From the NCBI GenBank assembly GCA_023301565.1, contig JALZUO010000146.1, positions 1 through 49,695 on the forward strand: a stretch of DNA of 49,695 nucleotides. The letters are read 5' to 3'. Numbering within the stretch: the first letter of the stretch is position 1; every line of letters starts with the position of its first letter. Position numbers and translations under genes: made by a program. Below are positions 7,713 to 15,461 of the stretch, piece after piece. Origin of the DNA: Oligoflexales bacterium (GTDB lineage: Bacteria > Bdellovibrionota_B > Oligoflexia > Oligoflexales > JALZUQ01). The notes below the pieces were generated by a model. The model was not told the origin of the DNA, made no database searches, and was given only the letters and a program-made list of their open reading frames with translations.

Positions 7713-8017
7713 CAGATCTACAGAAGGCAATTAGATACTTCATTTATGGTATAGTAATTGGTGCAGTTATTGTATTAATTAATATAGAATCAGCTCAAGG
7801 TGCTCCAAATAAGAAGAATCATATAACAGCCTTAATAGGGACAAGTAGAACGGATGTAGACGTTAGGCTCACTAAGGGACATGTCTCAGCTCAACAACCA
7901 AGTAGAGAACTTGATATAGGAGTTTCATATTTGAGAGAGTTTGATAGTGGATACAATGGTTCAGTTATATTTACAACTAGAGGTGCTGCCTACTTAGGCG
8001 TGGGACTAAGTTGGTAA
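7709..8017 (+). CDS. Exported or anchored beta-rich protein (102 aa)
   Basis: A hydrophobic segment at residues 11-26 (FIYGIVIGAVIVLINI) leads to a beta-rich C-terminal domain ending in alternating hydrophobic residues and a final aromatic (AAYLGVGLSW). This ending resembles the one at 8588-9025 and is like outer-membrane strands. It may span or touch the envelope during infection or lysis. Unknown family. Followed by a terminator hairpin. Confidence 0.65.
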   Translation: MTDLQKAIRYFIYGIVIGAVIVLINIESAQGAPNKKNHITALIGTSRTDVDVRLTKGHVSAQQPSRELDIGVSYLREFDSGYNGSVIFTTRGAAYLGVGLSW

Positions 8018-8024
8018 GTTTGGG

Positions 8025-8055
8025 TAGGCTCCTTCGGGAGTCTATTATTTTGTCT
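8025..8055 (+). terminator. Rho-independent terminator with UUCG tetraloop
   Basis: An 8-base-pair stem, TAGGCTCC / GGAGTCTA with one G-U pair, closes a TTCG loop at 8033-8036, and a T-rich tract (TTATTTTGTCT) follows. It lies 7 bases after the stop of the preceding gene and before the next start, so it probably trims transcription within the block. Confidence 0.75.
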
Positions 8056-8093
8056 ATTGCAGAAACTGTGATATACTTTTGAAAGGATGGATA

Positions 8094-8321
8094 GTGACTA
8101 TTACATTTAATAAAGCTTTAGAATTGGAAAAGTTTCTAAATAAAGCTAAGGTACTTAGGGGAGAAGGTTTCTACGAGACCGAAGAAGGTAGAGAAGCAAA
8201 GTTTAAAGGTACTGTTAATTTCTTTGAAGATATAGACAATAGAATTAGACCTGAAAACAAACACAAAGATTACGTAGTTTACATTCATAGAAGCTCAGAA
8301 ATAATAATAGAGAAGGATTAA
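8094..8321 (+). CDS. Hypothetical protein (75 aa)
   Basis: I choose the GTG at 8094, which has AAGGA 6 bases upstream; the frame also opens with TTG at 8079. The product is mixed charged alpha/beta, with an FKGTVNFFEDIDN-like core and a YVVYIHRSSEIIIEKD end. A TTGTCT/TATACT pair (8050-8077) could be a promoter but would leave almost no leader. Function unknown. Confidence 0.65.
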   Translation: MTITFNKALELEKFLNKAKVLRGEGFYETEEGREAKFKGTVNFFEDIDNRIRPENKHKDYVVYIHRSSEIIIEKD

Positions 8322-8322
8322 C

Positions 8323-8595
8323 ATGATCAAGCCACTAGGAAATAATGTATTAATTGGAGTTGAAACTAGCTCAGAGAGTGAAACAGCTTCAGGGTTGATA
8401 TTAAAAACAAACAAAGTTAAGATTAGATTAAAGCTAGTTGAATTGGGATCTGAAGTAGAAAAGCTTTCAGCAGACACTAAAGGTAAATATGTGGAAGTTA
8501 GAGCTGCACAGTTCCAAAGAGTGCAGAAGGATGAAGATTCTCCAGCATACCTAATCGGACCTGAAACTTCTGTTATTGGGGTATATGATGCTTAA
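8323..8595 (+). CDS. GroES-like co-chaperonin (Cpn10)
   Basis: A 90-residue protein with the Cpn10 order of elements: N-terminal strand IKPLGNNVLIGVE, the mobile-loop region ETASGLIL (aligned with the GroEL-binding G-G-I-V-L of GroES), a gap region, then GKYVEVRAAQFQRVQ and a C-terminal strand SVIGVYDA. Length is close to GroES (97). Phage versions (T4 gp31, RB49 CocO) replace host GroES so that the chaperonin can fold the capsid protein. That role here is inferred. Sequence divergence is large, so the call rests on pattern, not on identity. Confidence 0.75.
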   Translation: MIKPLGNNVLIGVETSSESETASGLILKTNKVKIRLKLVELGSEVEKLSADTKGKYVEVRAAQFQRVQKDEDSPAYLIGPETSVIGVYDA

Positions 8596-9025
8596 GTATT
8601 GGAAAGAGATTACCATCGCAGTATTGCTTGCAATTCTAGTATTTGCAAATAATCAATATGATGAAGTTCAGAAGCAATTGGACATAGAGATTACCAAGAA
8701 CTCAAAAGTAAGAGTAGATACTGTAACAGTCGAAAAGATTGTGGAAGTAAGAAAAGACGGCACTAAGGTTATTATTGATAGGACTGTCGATACTAAGAAA
8801 GAAGCTACGGAAGAAGTTAAAGAAGTAGAGAAGTTAGTAGAGATTAAGAAAGACACTAAGAATTACTACTCTGTAGGATTGTCTCATCCTGTTACCTCTA
8901 AGTTTGACGTCAGACTCTTAGAAGTAGAAGCAGGTATGAGAATATTCAAAACAGATCTATGGGGAACCGTAGGATATCAGCAAGATAACAATATAGTTAC
9001 ATTAGGAGTACGCTATGAATTTTGA
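8588..9025 (+). CDS. N-terminally anchored envelope protein with coiled coil and outer-membrane-like end
   Basis: I start at ATG 8588 (GGGG 7 bases upstream); ATG 8585 is possible. A hydrophobic segment at residues 6-20 is followed by a Lys/Glu/Val-rich stretch (about 25-95) that could form a coiled coil or extended beta structure, then a C-terminal part ending VTLGVRYEF, the aromatic end typical of outer-membrane strands. A protein linking inner and outer membrane could serve lysis (spanin-like), and it lies close to the lysin. This is inference; no spanin family is recognised. Confidence 0.65.
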   Translation: MLKYWKEITIAVLLAILVFANNQYDEVQKQLDIEITKNSKVRVDTVTVEKIVEVRKDGTKVIIDRTVDTKKEATEEVKEVEKLVEIKKDTKNYYSVGLSHPVTSKFDVRLLEVEAGMRIFKTDLWGTVGYQQDNNIVTLGVRYEF

Positions 9026-9203
9026 TTGGAAAACAGTGCCGTCAGGCTCAGTAGTTGCTAAGAATGGTAACGTATATGAAGTTGGAGAGATGGAGAAAGA
9101 TTTCAGACTCCTTAGAAATAAATTGAATGGCAGTATTACTAGAGCTTACGTGGGACTTACGGAGGATAAGGGATGGGAATTATTGATTCAGAGAAGTGTG
9201 TAG
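9015..9203 (+). CDS. Small hypothetical protein (62 aa)
   Basis: ATG at 9015 overlaps the end of the preceding gene by 11 bases, with GGAGTACGCT as ribosome binding site. The sequence looks like a small beta barrel (VPSGSVVAKNGNVYEVG). It overlaps the next gene by 31 bases. Unknown. Confidence 0.65.
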   Translation: MNFDWKTVPSGSVVAKNGNVYEVGEMEKDFRLLRNKLNGSITRAYVGLTEDKGWELLIQRSV

Positions 9204-9358
9204 TAGATGAGATAGAAGTCTGTATGGACTGTAATAATCAATTAATTGAAGGGGAAAGTTATGGAATTCATTATGTCGCTAATTCGGAAGTTGTTTCAGA
9301 ACTCATCTGCGAAGGATGTAAAAGTAGAAGATATGACTGGAGAAAACAAGGAAAATAA
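9173..9358 (+). CDS. Small Cys-pair (zinc-binding) protein (61 aa)
   Basis: Strong GGAGG at 9160-9164, 8 bases before ATG. Two Cys pairs (CMDC near residue 17, CEGC near residue 46) suggest one zinc site. Its last 98 bases overlap the proposed start of the lysin gene in another frame, so either the two are truly nested or the lysin starts later (ATG 9333). Confidence 0.6.
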   Translation: MGIIDSEKCVVDEIEVCMDCNNQLIEGESYGIHYVANSEVVSELICEGCKSRRYDWRKQGK

Positions 9359-9875
9359 ACCTAAATTGAAGTTGGGTACGTATCAATATTTAGGGGATCG
9401 AGGTGATACATCCGAAGCGGTTGCTAAGTTATATGAGATGGAGAATAAGACTAAACGTAAGGAGTTTTTTGAGGACATTAAGTTTAAGCATGCCTCAGAG
9501 AGATTAGAAGACGAGTTTTTCTTTAACCTTCCGCATGAAAATAAACACTTATTAGATCTACTGGAAGAGCTAAATAAATATACTAATAGAAACTTCAAGA
9601 AACCCATACTCCTGACTATGATCTTCAGAACTAGAGCTGAGCAGGATTATTTATATAGAAATAGTGCTAAGTATGCTAAGAAGAAGTTCTTGTCCCCTCA
9701 CCAACTATGGCATGGAGCTGATATCAGATCTCACTCCTTCACTAAGTCTGAGATTGATCAGATTGAAGCTTGGATTAATAAGAAATACAATAGTAAGAAC
9801 TACTACAAATGGACAGCAAAGTACCATACAGTAGGCTCGGGCTTACATTTTCATATTCAATTCGTTAAGAAGTAA
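9261..9875 (+). CDS. M15-type peptidoglycan peptidase (endolysin)
   Basis: A 204-residue protein with the zinc peptidase signature of the VanX/VanY and L-Ala-D-Glu peptidase group (M15): HxxxxxxD at His147-Asp154 (SPHQLWHGADIRS) and a later HxH at 196-198 (GLHFHIQF). A preceding FRTRAEQDYLY matches the substrate-side strand. It likely cuts peptidoglycan cross-links at lysis. AAGGGGAAAGTT precedes ATG 9261; an in-frame ATG at 9333 would avoid most of the overlap with the upstream gene. No signal peptide is evident, so it should need a holin, and a candidate lies 16 kb away in the late block. Confidence 0.8.
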   Translation: MEFIMSLIRKLFQNSSAKDVKVEDMTGENKENKPKLKLGTYQYLGDRGDTSEAVAKLYEMENKTKRKEFFEDIKFKHASERLEDEFFFNLPHENKHLLDLLEELNKYTNRNFKKPILLTMIFRTRAEQDYLYRNSAKYAKKKFLSPHQLWHGADIRSHSFTKSEIDQIEAWINKKYNSKNYYKWTAKYHTVGSGLHFHIQFVKK

Positions 9876-9915
9876 CCTCTCGTGTATTGACATAGAGAGG
9901 TAAATAACCTAAACT
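9876..9915 (+). promoter_or_regulatory. Hairpin overlapping a sigma70-type promoter
   Basis: An inverted repeat CCTCTC (9876-9881) / GAGAGG (9895-9900) starts at the lysin stop. TTGACA at 9887-9892 lies in its loop, and 17 bases later is TAAACT (9910-9915). It could be a weak terminator, a promoter for the next gene, or a promoter covered by a repressor site. Confidence 0.5.
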
Positions 9916-9938
9916 ATATATAGGACAAAGGAGAAAAC

Positions 9939-10319
9939 GTGGAAGTATATCTAAAGATAAATCGTGGTAATAGGTGGCAGAAGCTGGGGCTAAAAAAGCC
10001 TCTGAAATATGATAAAGACTATTCAGCAATATTCGTACCTGCTGAAGGTATTGTAACTAAAGATGAAGTAGTGCTTCAAACAACTGCTAATAAGGGGAAG
10101 AACGTAGTTATTGTAGGTAATCAAGTAATTACTCCTAGAGAGAATTACAAGGCTATTATTGATGTTAACCCTGCTTTATATCATTATGGTCAAGTTAACT
10201 GTGTTAGAGTTATTGATCCCGGTACAGGTTATCAACCTCAAGTTGTTATTAAGTTGAATCGTAACTTGGATTTAAATGATTTAGATTATTTATATCGTTT
10301 GTATTGTGCAGGGATTTAA
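9939..10319 (+). CDS. Hypothetical beta-rich protein (126 aa)
   Basis: GTG start with AAAGGAGA 5 bases upstream. Alternating hydrophobic residues throughout suggest a mostly beta protein, with a PGTGYQPQVVIKL stretch near the end. I considered dUTPase but its motifs are absent. A small virion or regulatory protein is possible. Gene follows the promoter-like element above. Confidence 0.75.
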   Translation: MEVYLKINRGNRWQKLGLKKPLKYDKDYSAIFVPAEGIVTKDEVVLQTTANKGKNVVIVGNQVITPRENYKAIIDVNPALYHYGQVNCVRVIDPGTGYQPQVVIKLNRNLDLNDLDYLYRLYCAGI

Positions 10320-10321
10320 TA

Positions 10322-10516
10322 ATGGATTTAAAGAAATTAGCACTTCAGATAATTGAAGAATGGAAAGTACAACAGAAGGATCAGGAAGCTTACATCCAAG
10401 GTAAGTATGATGGTCTTATGGAATTTTTACAAGTAGTAGGCAAAGAGAATGCCAAAGGGACAAGTAACAATGATAATATCGTTTCGGACAAAGAAACAGG
10501 ATCAGGAGAATCGTGA
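10322..10516 (+). CDS. Small hypothetical protein (64 aa)
   Basis: ATG 10322 is two bases after the previous stop, with AGGGA upstream. N-terminal helix (MDLKKLALQIIEEWKVQQ), low-complexity Ser/Asn/Gly C-terminus. Overlaps the next gene. Unknown. Confidence 0.6.
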   Translation: MDLKKLALQIIEEWKVQQKDQEAYIQGKYDGLMEFLQVVGKENAKGTSNNDNIVSDKETGSGES

Positions 10517-10673
10517 GGTGTTAGAGAAAGTATCTCAAGCCGATAGAATCCGAAGACTAGAGGATCAAATGAAATTTCTAGCTTCGGTATCTCATGATAT
10601 CAGTGAAGATCTTGATGAATTGAGAATAATTATTCGCCAACTATTACAAGCCTTAAAGGACTCTAAACAGTAG
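10470..10673 (+). CDS. Small coiled-coil protein (67 aa), last gene of the rightward block
   Basis: I prefer ATG 10470 (AAAGGGA upstream) over ATG 10449. Heptad-like pattern in RIRRLEDQMKFLASVSHDISEDLDELRIIIRQLL. Its TAG stop lies inside the terminator stem described next. Unknown role. Confidence 0.6.
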   Translation: MIISFRTKKQDQENREVLEKVSQADRIRRLEDQMKFLASVSHDISEDLDELRIIIRQLLQALKDSKQ

Positions 10674-10691
10674 GGTCCATTTTCTTTTTAC
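10658..10691 (+). terminator. Convergent terminator at the junction of both transcription blocks
   Basis: An 8-base-pair stem, GGACTCTA / TAGGGTCC (one G-U pair), closes the loop AACAG; the plus-strand RNA continues with ATTTTCTTTTTA. The TAG of the rightward gene (10671-10673) and the TAG of the leftward gene (complement of 10663-10665) sit at the two sides of the loop. It should stop rightward transcription well and leftward transcription less well, because the leftward tail (TTTAAGG) is poorer in T. Confidence 0.8.
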
Positions 10692-10866
10692 GTCTTCTCT
10701 TTTTCTTAGGCTTCTCAGGAGCATTTGCAAAGAATGAATCCTCATCTCCAGCAGCATTATCCCCATAATCAGCAGAAGCGTTATCTCCCGGCATACCTTG
10801 AGCAGATATAGCTTTCATTAAGCTTGATTTCTTAGTTTCATTTCTCTTAGTCATTTTCTTTTTCAT
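10663..10866 (-). CDS. Small basic protein (67 aa), last gene of the late block
   Basis: The frame opens at 10878; I prefer ATG 10866, just after the previous stop. The N-terminus is Lys-rich, the middle is Gly/Asp/Ala-rich and low complexity, and the C-terminus is a polybasic run (KPKKKRRRKKK). The polybasic tail suggests DNA or membrane contact, perhaps as a minor ejected protein. Start uncertain. Confidence 0.6.
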   Translation of the reverse strand: MKKKMTKRNETKKSSLMKAISAQGMPGDNASADYGDNAAGDEDSFFANAPEKPKKKRRRKKKMDPTV

Positions 10867-10867
10867 A

Positions 10868-11059
10868 TCAATTATCATCCATATTTAACATTAAATCTCT
10901 AGCACTATCTACGTTTCTATTTAACATAGAAGATACTTTACCATCTTGTTGTTTATCTTTGCGTAGTTTCTTCTTCTTACGCTTCTTTCTTCGTTTTACA
11001 TCTGAAGGGGATACTAGCATTCCTACTAGACCGTTCTTGATTGACTCTAACATACTCAT
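10868..11059 (-). CDS. Small basic protein (63 aa)
   Basis: The ATG at 11059 overlaps the stop of the upstream gene (ATGA) and follows GAGGAATGG; the frame extends to 11068. A hydrophobic start (SIKNGLVGMLVS) is followed by a polybasic run (KRRKKRKKKKLRK) and an acidic end. Together with the next gene it gives two adjacent small proteins with polybasic runs at the end of the virion operon. Confidence 0.6.
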   Translation of the reverse strand: MSMLESIKNGLVGMLVSPSDVKRRKKRKKKKLRKDKQQDGKVSSMLNRNVDSARDLMLNMDDN

Positions 11060-11241
11060 ACTTTCCATTCCTCTCTTATCTTATCTAATAATTTATCGTC
11101 CCATTCCCAATCAGTTTTCTTAACTACCATATCTAAAGCCAATACTATAGTAGTACCTAGTACCTTCTGACTAACTAAGCCTAACATAAGATTAATCAGA
11201 GAAGTGGTTGCCAATTGAATCAGCTTTGTCCATAATATCAT
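11056..11241 (-). CDS. Small putative membrane-associated protein (61 aa)
   Basis: Start 11241 has GGGGAA 7 bases upstream but overlaps the preceding gene by 50 bases; ATG 11187 is the alternative. The product has a hydrophobic core (LMLGLVSQKVLGTTIVLALDMVV) and a KKTDWEWDDKLLDKIREEW end. I recall a similar pattern (hydrophobic stretch, then K-T-D...D-D-K-L) in small phage proteins of unknown function. Confidence 0.55.
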   Translation of the reverse strand: MILWTKLIQLATTSLINLMLGLVSQKVLGTTIVLALDMVVKKTDWEWDDKLLDKIREEWKV

Positions 11242-13051
11242 CCCAAAATTCCCCTATTTCCCCTGCTATTTCAGGGTTGTTACCGATAAGAGAATATGCC
11301 CTAGCTTCAGCAGCTTCTCTTCCTTTTTTATTAAATACACTATCCACATCTCTAGCAAAAGCCTTAGCAATCTTACTACTCTTCTCTCCTATAGATTTAA
11401 ATAACCCTCTTTCTATAGAAGAACTCAATTTAATGACACCAGGTTTACCTAAAGTTCTAACCGCAGTATATCCTACAGCACCTATACCTGTAATAATAGC
11501 ATATTGAGGAGTATATATTAGACTTCCAACCGTTGCTGCTAATGCAGGGACATCCTTAACCTTAGCTAACATTTTCTTCATCATAGGATCTGTTTTAGCT
11601 TGATTTAACATAGTTTTAGCGGCCATGGATGTACTCTTAACTGAATTTGCAACCTTCCATTTACCTAAAGCTTGAGGGTTAGTGGCTTTTAGTACCTTTT
11701 CTATCTCATCATTCAAACCATGATAGATATCACCGAAAATATCTCCCTTTCGCTTAATCTTATCCATATCAGATTTAGCTACAAAGTCCCCTCCAGCATG
11801 CATTTTCTCTTCTATGCTTGACATCTTATTACGCATAGATCTAGCATAATCTCCAACTTCTTTTCTAAGTCTAACTAATTGAGAAAAACTACCATTGTCC
11901 CCAATACGTGCAACAATATTTCCAACTTCATCTATAGCTTTGTACGCCTCTTTAGATACCTTATAATCTATATCAGTATGTTTCTTTTTTAGGTTGTTGC
12001 CAATTTTTGAAACTATATTTCTAATCTTAAGGGGACCAGGTTTTACATTATCAACAGCTTTTACTATAGTATTTATATGTTCATTGGAGTTATCTATTAG
12101 ACCTTGAAAATGCTTCTGAGTACCTCCATTGGTTACCTTGAAGCTATCTTCTACTACTCTTTTAACTTGATGAGCATATTCTACAGCCTCATCATCATTT
12201 CTTAAGAAAGGTCTAGCATTGTTTCCGACAATAGATCCACCGTCATGCTTATTACTTTTTCTAGATTTAGATGAGAATCCTGTATACTTATCAGATAGGT
12301 ACTTAGATCCATCTTTTATTGCTTTACCGCTCTTTTCTAAAAGTTTACCTCCACCCTTGATTCCACCTTTTAGTAAACCTGCAGTAGTTAGTGCATTCTT
12401 AGCTCCTCTACCAAAGTCTTCCAAAGATCTATCTTCAGATCTAGATACTTCATCAACTCCCCCTTGAATCCCTGTAGATCCAATTAGAGTAGCAGCTTTA
12501 GCTTTTTTACTTGCATTGGCAATCTTAGCTGCCTTTTGAAGTTTCAAGGCTTTATTTAATTTTTCTATCTTTCTAATCTTTCCAAGCTTACCTGCTACAC
12601 CCAAAGGTCCAGTAGCACTTACTAAGCTAGATGCCATAGAAGTGTAGGGTCTATCTGCTTCCACGATATCATTGGATCTCTTTCTTCTCTTTCTACGTCT
12701 ATCATATGCTTCTGAGTAGGATTCATCCGAAGGTCTACCTTCAGAATCTACACCAAATAAAGCTGTAGTTCCTGCTTCTAAAGCATCAGCAGCTTCATCC
12801 ATAAAGGGGATGTTTTGACTAGCTCCGTGAAGTAATGCTTCAGTTGTAGTGGTTCTACCTTCTACGCCTTTTACTGGAGTATTCTTTTCAGCTTGAGCTT
12901 TCATGTGAGCTGCAACCTTTTCACGTTTAGCTTGTAATTTCATATGATCTTCAACTAATTTACGCTTCTCCTCTAAAGACATTCCTGTAGGCTTTTCTGG
13001 AGTGGTTTCTTCAGTTGGATTATTCATTTGTTCTTTTAGGTTATTATTCAT
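11192..13051 (-). CDS. Putative internal virion / ejection protein (619 aa)
   Basis: A large basic, Ala/Lys/Gly-rich protein. It has a low-complexity charged N-terminus, a phage-type segment (ALLHGASQNIPFMDEAADA... YDRRRKRRKR), a Gly/Ala-rich stretch (about 140-240) that could insert in membranes, long helices, and a hydrophobic segment near ALAATVGSLIYTPQYAIITG. This pattern, at the end of the tail region, fits proteins that are packed in the capsid and injected to form a DNA conduit. No enzymatic motif is seen. Function is inferred from context. Confidence 0.7.
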   Translation of the reverse strand: MNNNLKEQMNNPTEETTPEKPTGMSLEEKRKLVEDHMKLQAKREKVAAHMKAQAEKNTPVKGVEGRTTTTEALLHGASQNIPFMDEAADALEAGTTALFGVDSEGRPSDESYSEAYDRRRKRRKRSNDIVEADRPYTSMASSLVSATGPLGVAGKLGKIRKIEKLNKALKLQKAAKIANASKKAKAATLIGSTGIQGGVDEVSRSEDRSLEDFGRGAKNALTTAGLLKGGIKGGGKLLEKSGKAIKDGSKYLSDKYTGFSSKSRKSNKHDGGSIVGNNARPFLRNDDEAVEYAHQVKRVVEDSFKVTNGGTQKHFQGLIDNSNEHINTIVKAVDNVKPGPLKIRNIVSKIGNNLKKKHTDIDYKVSKEAYKAIDEVGNIVARIGDNGSFSQLVRLRKEVGDYARSMRNKMSSIEEKMHAGGDFVAKSDMDKIKRKGDIFGDIYHGLNDEIEKVLKATNPQALGKWKVANSVKSTSMAAKTMLNQAKTDPMMKKMLAKVKDVPALAATVGSLIYTPQYAIITGIGAVGYTAVRTLGKPGVIKLSSSIERGLFKSIGEKSSKIAKAFARDVDSVFNKKGREAAEARAYSLIGNNPEIAGEIGEFWDDIMDKADSIGNHFSD

Positions 13052-13052
13052 C

Positions 13053-14645
13053 TTAAAGGTTATGCTCCTTCATATAGGCATCTAGTTCTTCTTGTTTAGC
13101 TGTTGAAGGATCTATTTGACTAGATTTAGTACTTTTACTGAAGTCAATTCCCATTTCCTTCAATTGATCTTGAGCCTCTTTAGATTTATCCCCCTTAGAA
13201 TTTGCCACTATTTTAAGTTGTTGAATCTCTCTAAAATTAGCTTCTTTTCCAAGCTCATTTAGCTCTAGTATAGTTTCCTTGTAGAGTTCAGTATCATCCC
13301 AACCTTCTCCACCATTATTCTTTTGTATGTATTCATATCTAGCTGTATCTAATTTATGTCTAGCTTCTGCTCCTTTTATAAGTAGATTCAATCTAAATAA
13401 ATTTTCCTCGTCAGATAAGGCTGGATTGTATGTACGTGCAAATAATTGTTCAGCTTCTTTTGCTGCGAATTGAGCACCGATAGTTTGGCGTAATGTCCCC
13501 TGTACTACTTTCTCAATCAAATCTTTTACATTTCTAGCGTCTTTATGTATACTCCAATCAGCAAATAAGGCATTTACCTTACCACCTATCTCCCCTGGTC
13601 TCTCTAGGATTCTTTTAGCTTTGTTTAATGTTAATTGATTTTCTTGGTATGCAACTCTACCAGCTTTGAATTCTTCTTCGAATTTAGCATCATTCTTACC
13701 TGCACTTTTAGATCTCTCTAATTGTCTAGGTGTTAACTTATCTCCAGCTTTTAAGGCTTTAGCTTCTGCTGCTTTTCTAGCATTCTCAGCTTTAAGTCTA
13801 GTGGTATCTGCATTTTTATTATTCAGTGTGTGAGTTAAGCCAAATTGACGTTGACCTTCTACAAAAGTTTTATCTTTGTAATCTACATTAGCTTGATTAT
13901 TCTTAATAGTCTCTGCTAGTGTTTTAGATGCATGTCCTTGTTGTATAGATGTATTATTATCTGTAACAGCATCTCTACCTTTTTGATATGTACGATCCCT
14001 ATCTTCTTTATCTAAAGTATCTTGTCTAGTTAATTTATCTCTTAATCCTTTTTGTTTTCCTTCAGCTTCCTTATCGAATCTACCTTGTAATATCTTCTGA
14101 TCAGCAGTAGCACTTGCCTCATCTTTTTCAACCAATCCGATATCTCTATCCAATTCAGTATTTAGAGTTTTGATTCTAGCTTCCCAATCTGGAGTGAAGA
14201 ACTCCAATTTGCCCAGAGGAACGCCCTGCTTATATGCTACAGCAGATCCTACCAATTTAACTAATGATTGTGCTATAATTGTTTGAAATTGTTTCTTCTC
14301 TTCAGATTTCTTAGATTTTTGATACATCTCTCTAAGTTCAGAGATTCTATCTTGAAACTTCTTTCTATCGACTGGAGGAGCATTCTTGGGGACAACGTGA
14401 AATGCCTGCTCAAAACTATCATCAGCAGTTACATCATTATTAGCATCATCTAAACCATCCTTAATTAATTGCTTACTTTCTTCAGCTTCAGGAGTGGTAG
14501 GTTCAGGCTCAACGGATTGACCGCCTTCCTCAGCTTCAAATTCAGCAGGTACTTCCTCTGGTTTAGGAATGTCTAGCAAGGATTGACTCTGTTCTTGAGT
14601 CTCTTCTTCCAATAACGGATTATTTAATTTATCTTGTAGTTTCAT
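13053..14645 (-). CDS. Putative internal virion protein, coiled-coil (530 aa)
   Basis: AAGGGGACATA precedes ATG 14645. The first ~90 residues are acidic and Pro/Glu-rich, followed by long Lys/Glu/Ala/Gln helices to the end. No hydrophobic segment. The Asn/Gln/Ala-rich helices and the position between the Gln-rich proteins and the 619-residue protein suggest a member of the ejection complex. No family recognised; the role is from context. Confidence 0.7.
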   Translation of the reverse strand: MKLQDKLNNPLLEEETQEQSQSLLDIPKPEEVPAEFEAEEGGQSVEPEPTTPEAEESKQLIKDGLDDANNDVTADDSFEQAFHVVPKNAPPVDRKKFQDRISELREMYQKSKKSEEKKQFQTIIAQSLVKLVGSAVAYKQGVPLGKLEFFTPDWEARIKTLNTELDRDIGLVEKDEASATADQKILQGRFDKEAEGKQKGLRDKLTRQDTLDKEDRDRTYQKGRDAVTDNNTSIQQGHASKTLAETIKNNQANVDYKDKTFVEGQRQFGLTHTLNNKNADTTRLKAENARKAAEAKALKAGDKLTPRQLERSKSAGKNDAKFEEEFKAGRVAYQENQLTLNKAKRILERPGEIGGKVNALFADWSIHKDARNVKDLIEKVVQGTLRQTIGAQFAAKEAEQLFARTYNPALSDEENLFRLNLLIKGAEARHKLDTARYEYIQKNNGGEGWDDTELYKETILELNELGKEANFREIQQLKIVANSKGDKSKEAQDQLKEMGIDFSKSTKSSQIDPSTAKQEELDAYMKEHNL

Positions 14646-14654
14646 TATGTCCCC

Positions 14655-15461
14655 TTAACTCCTTAGAGCGTTAATTCCTTGACCTGCTGCTGTCCCTATC
14701 TTTTCCCCTGCCTCTGCTTGTCCAAAGAAAGCACCAAATATTGAAAATCCCGTACCTAATATTCCTGTTAATAAGCCTGCTTCTGCTTCTTTTCTATCCT
14801 GATCTGCTTTGGCTTGCTTCTGTAGCTCTCTTAAGTAATCTTCCAGTTCATTAGCTTTTTCTTTTTCTCCAAATTTATTCGCTTGATCCAACTCCTGACG
14901 TATTGTGTCATACGCAGCTTTCATTACCTGTTGTTTAGCTCTTTGAGCTAGTTGTACTTGTTGGGAATAGTTTCTAGCTTCTTCATCTGAAGCAGCATTC
15001 AGTAGGGCATAATCTGCTAATTGTCTCTGATCTAGATATCTTCTTTGTTGTTGGTTATTTAATAAATCCATTCTTCTATCAAAGATTTCAACCTTAGCAT
15101 CATGTGATATTGCAGATAATCTTTCAGCACCTTGAAATTCTTGATCTCTAGCATCTCTTTGCTGAGTTCTTAGTTGGGTTTGATGTTGAAGATTACCCTC
15201 AGAGATAGTATGTTGACCTAGTTGTTGATTTAGTTGCGTATTATTCTGAGCTTGTTGAACTTGAGCTGCACCTAGTTGTTGAGCCTGTTGTCCACCAATA
15301 ACAGCACTAGCCTGATTACCTTGAATATTGGTAGGTGCTCCTGCAATAGTCTGCTGAAACGCAATATCATTAGCAGCTTTGTATTGATTGGCCACTTGTT
15401 GATTAGCTACCGGCATTTGATTTTTAAGCTCTCTTAAAGCTCTCATTCTTGGTGTTTCCAT
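14655..15461 (-). CDS. Gln-rich putative ejection protein with C-terminal hydrophobic helix (268 aa)
   Basis: About the first 190 residues are Gln/Ala/Asn-rich helices, followed by a Glu/Lys helix and a Gly-rich hydrophobic C-terminal segment (AGLLTGILGTGFSIFGAFFG). The layout, long helix plus glycine-rich membrane-active end, is like podovirus pilot proteins such as P22 gp7/gp20, without clear sequence identity. Coupled to the previous gene by TAATG. Confidence 0.7.
   Translation of the reverse strand: METPRMRALRELKNQMPVANQQVANQYKAANDIAFQQTIAGAPTNIQGNQASAVIGGQQAQQLGAAQVQQAQNNTQLNQQLGQHTISEGNLQHQTQLRTQQRDARDQEFQGAERLSAISHDAKVEIFDRRMDLLNNQQQRRYLDQRQLADYALLNAASDEEARNYSQQVQLAQRAKQQVMKAAYDTIRQELDQANKFGEKEKANELEDYLRELQKQAKADQDRKEAEAGLLTGILGTGFSIFGAFFGQAEAGEKIGTAAGQGINALRS

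Noticed and set aside
8050-8077. Promoter TTGTCT/TATACT before 8094
   Set aside because: Start of transcription would fall on the ribosome binding site, so it would give almost leaderless RNA; left as a note only.
9939-10319. dUTPase for the 126-residue protein
   Set aside because: The conserved dUTPase motifs are absent; only size and strand-rich look agree.
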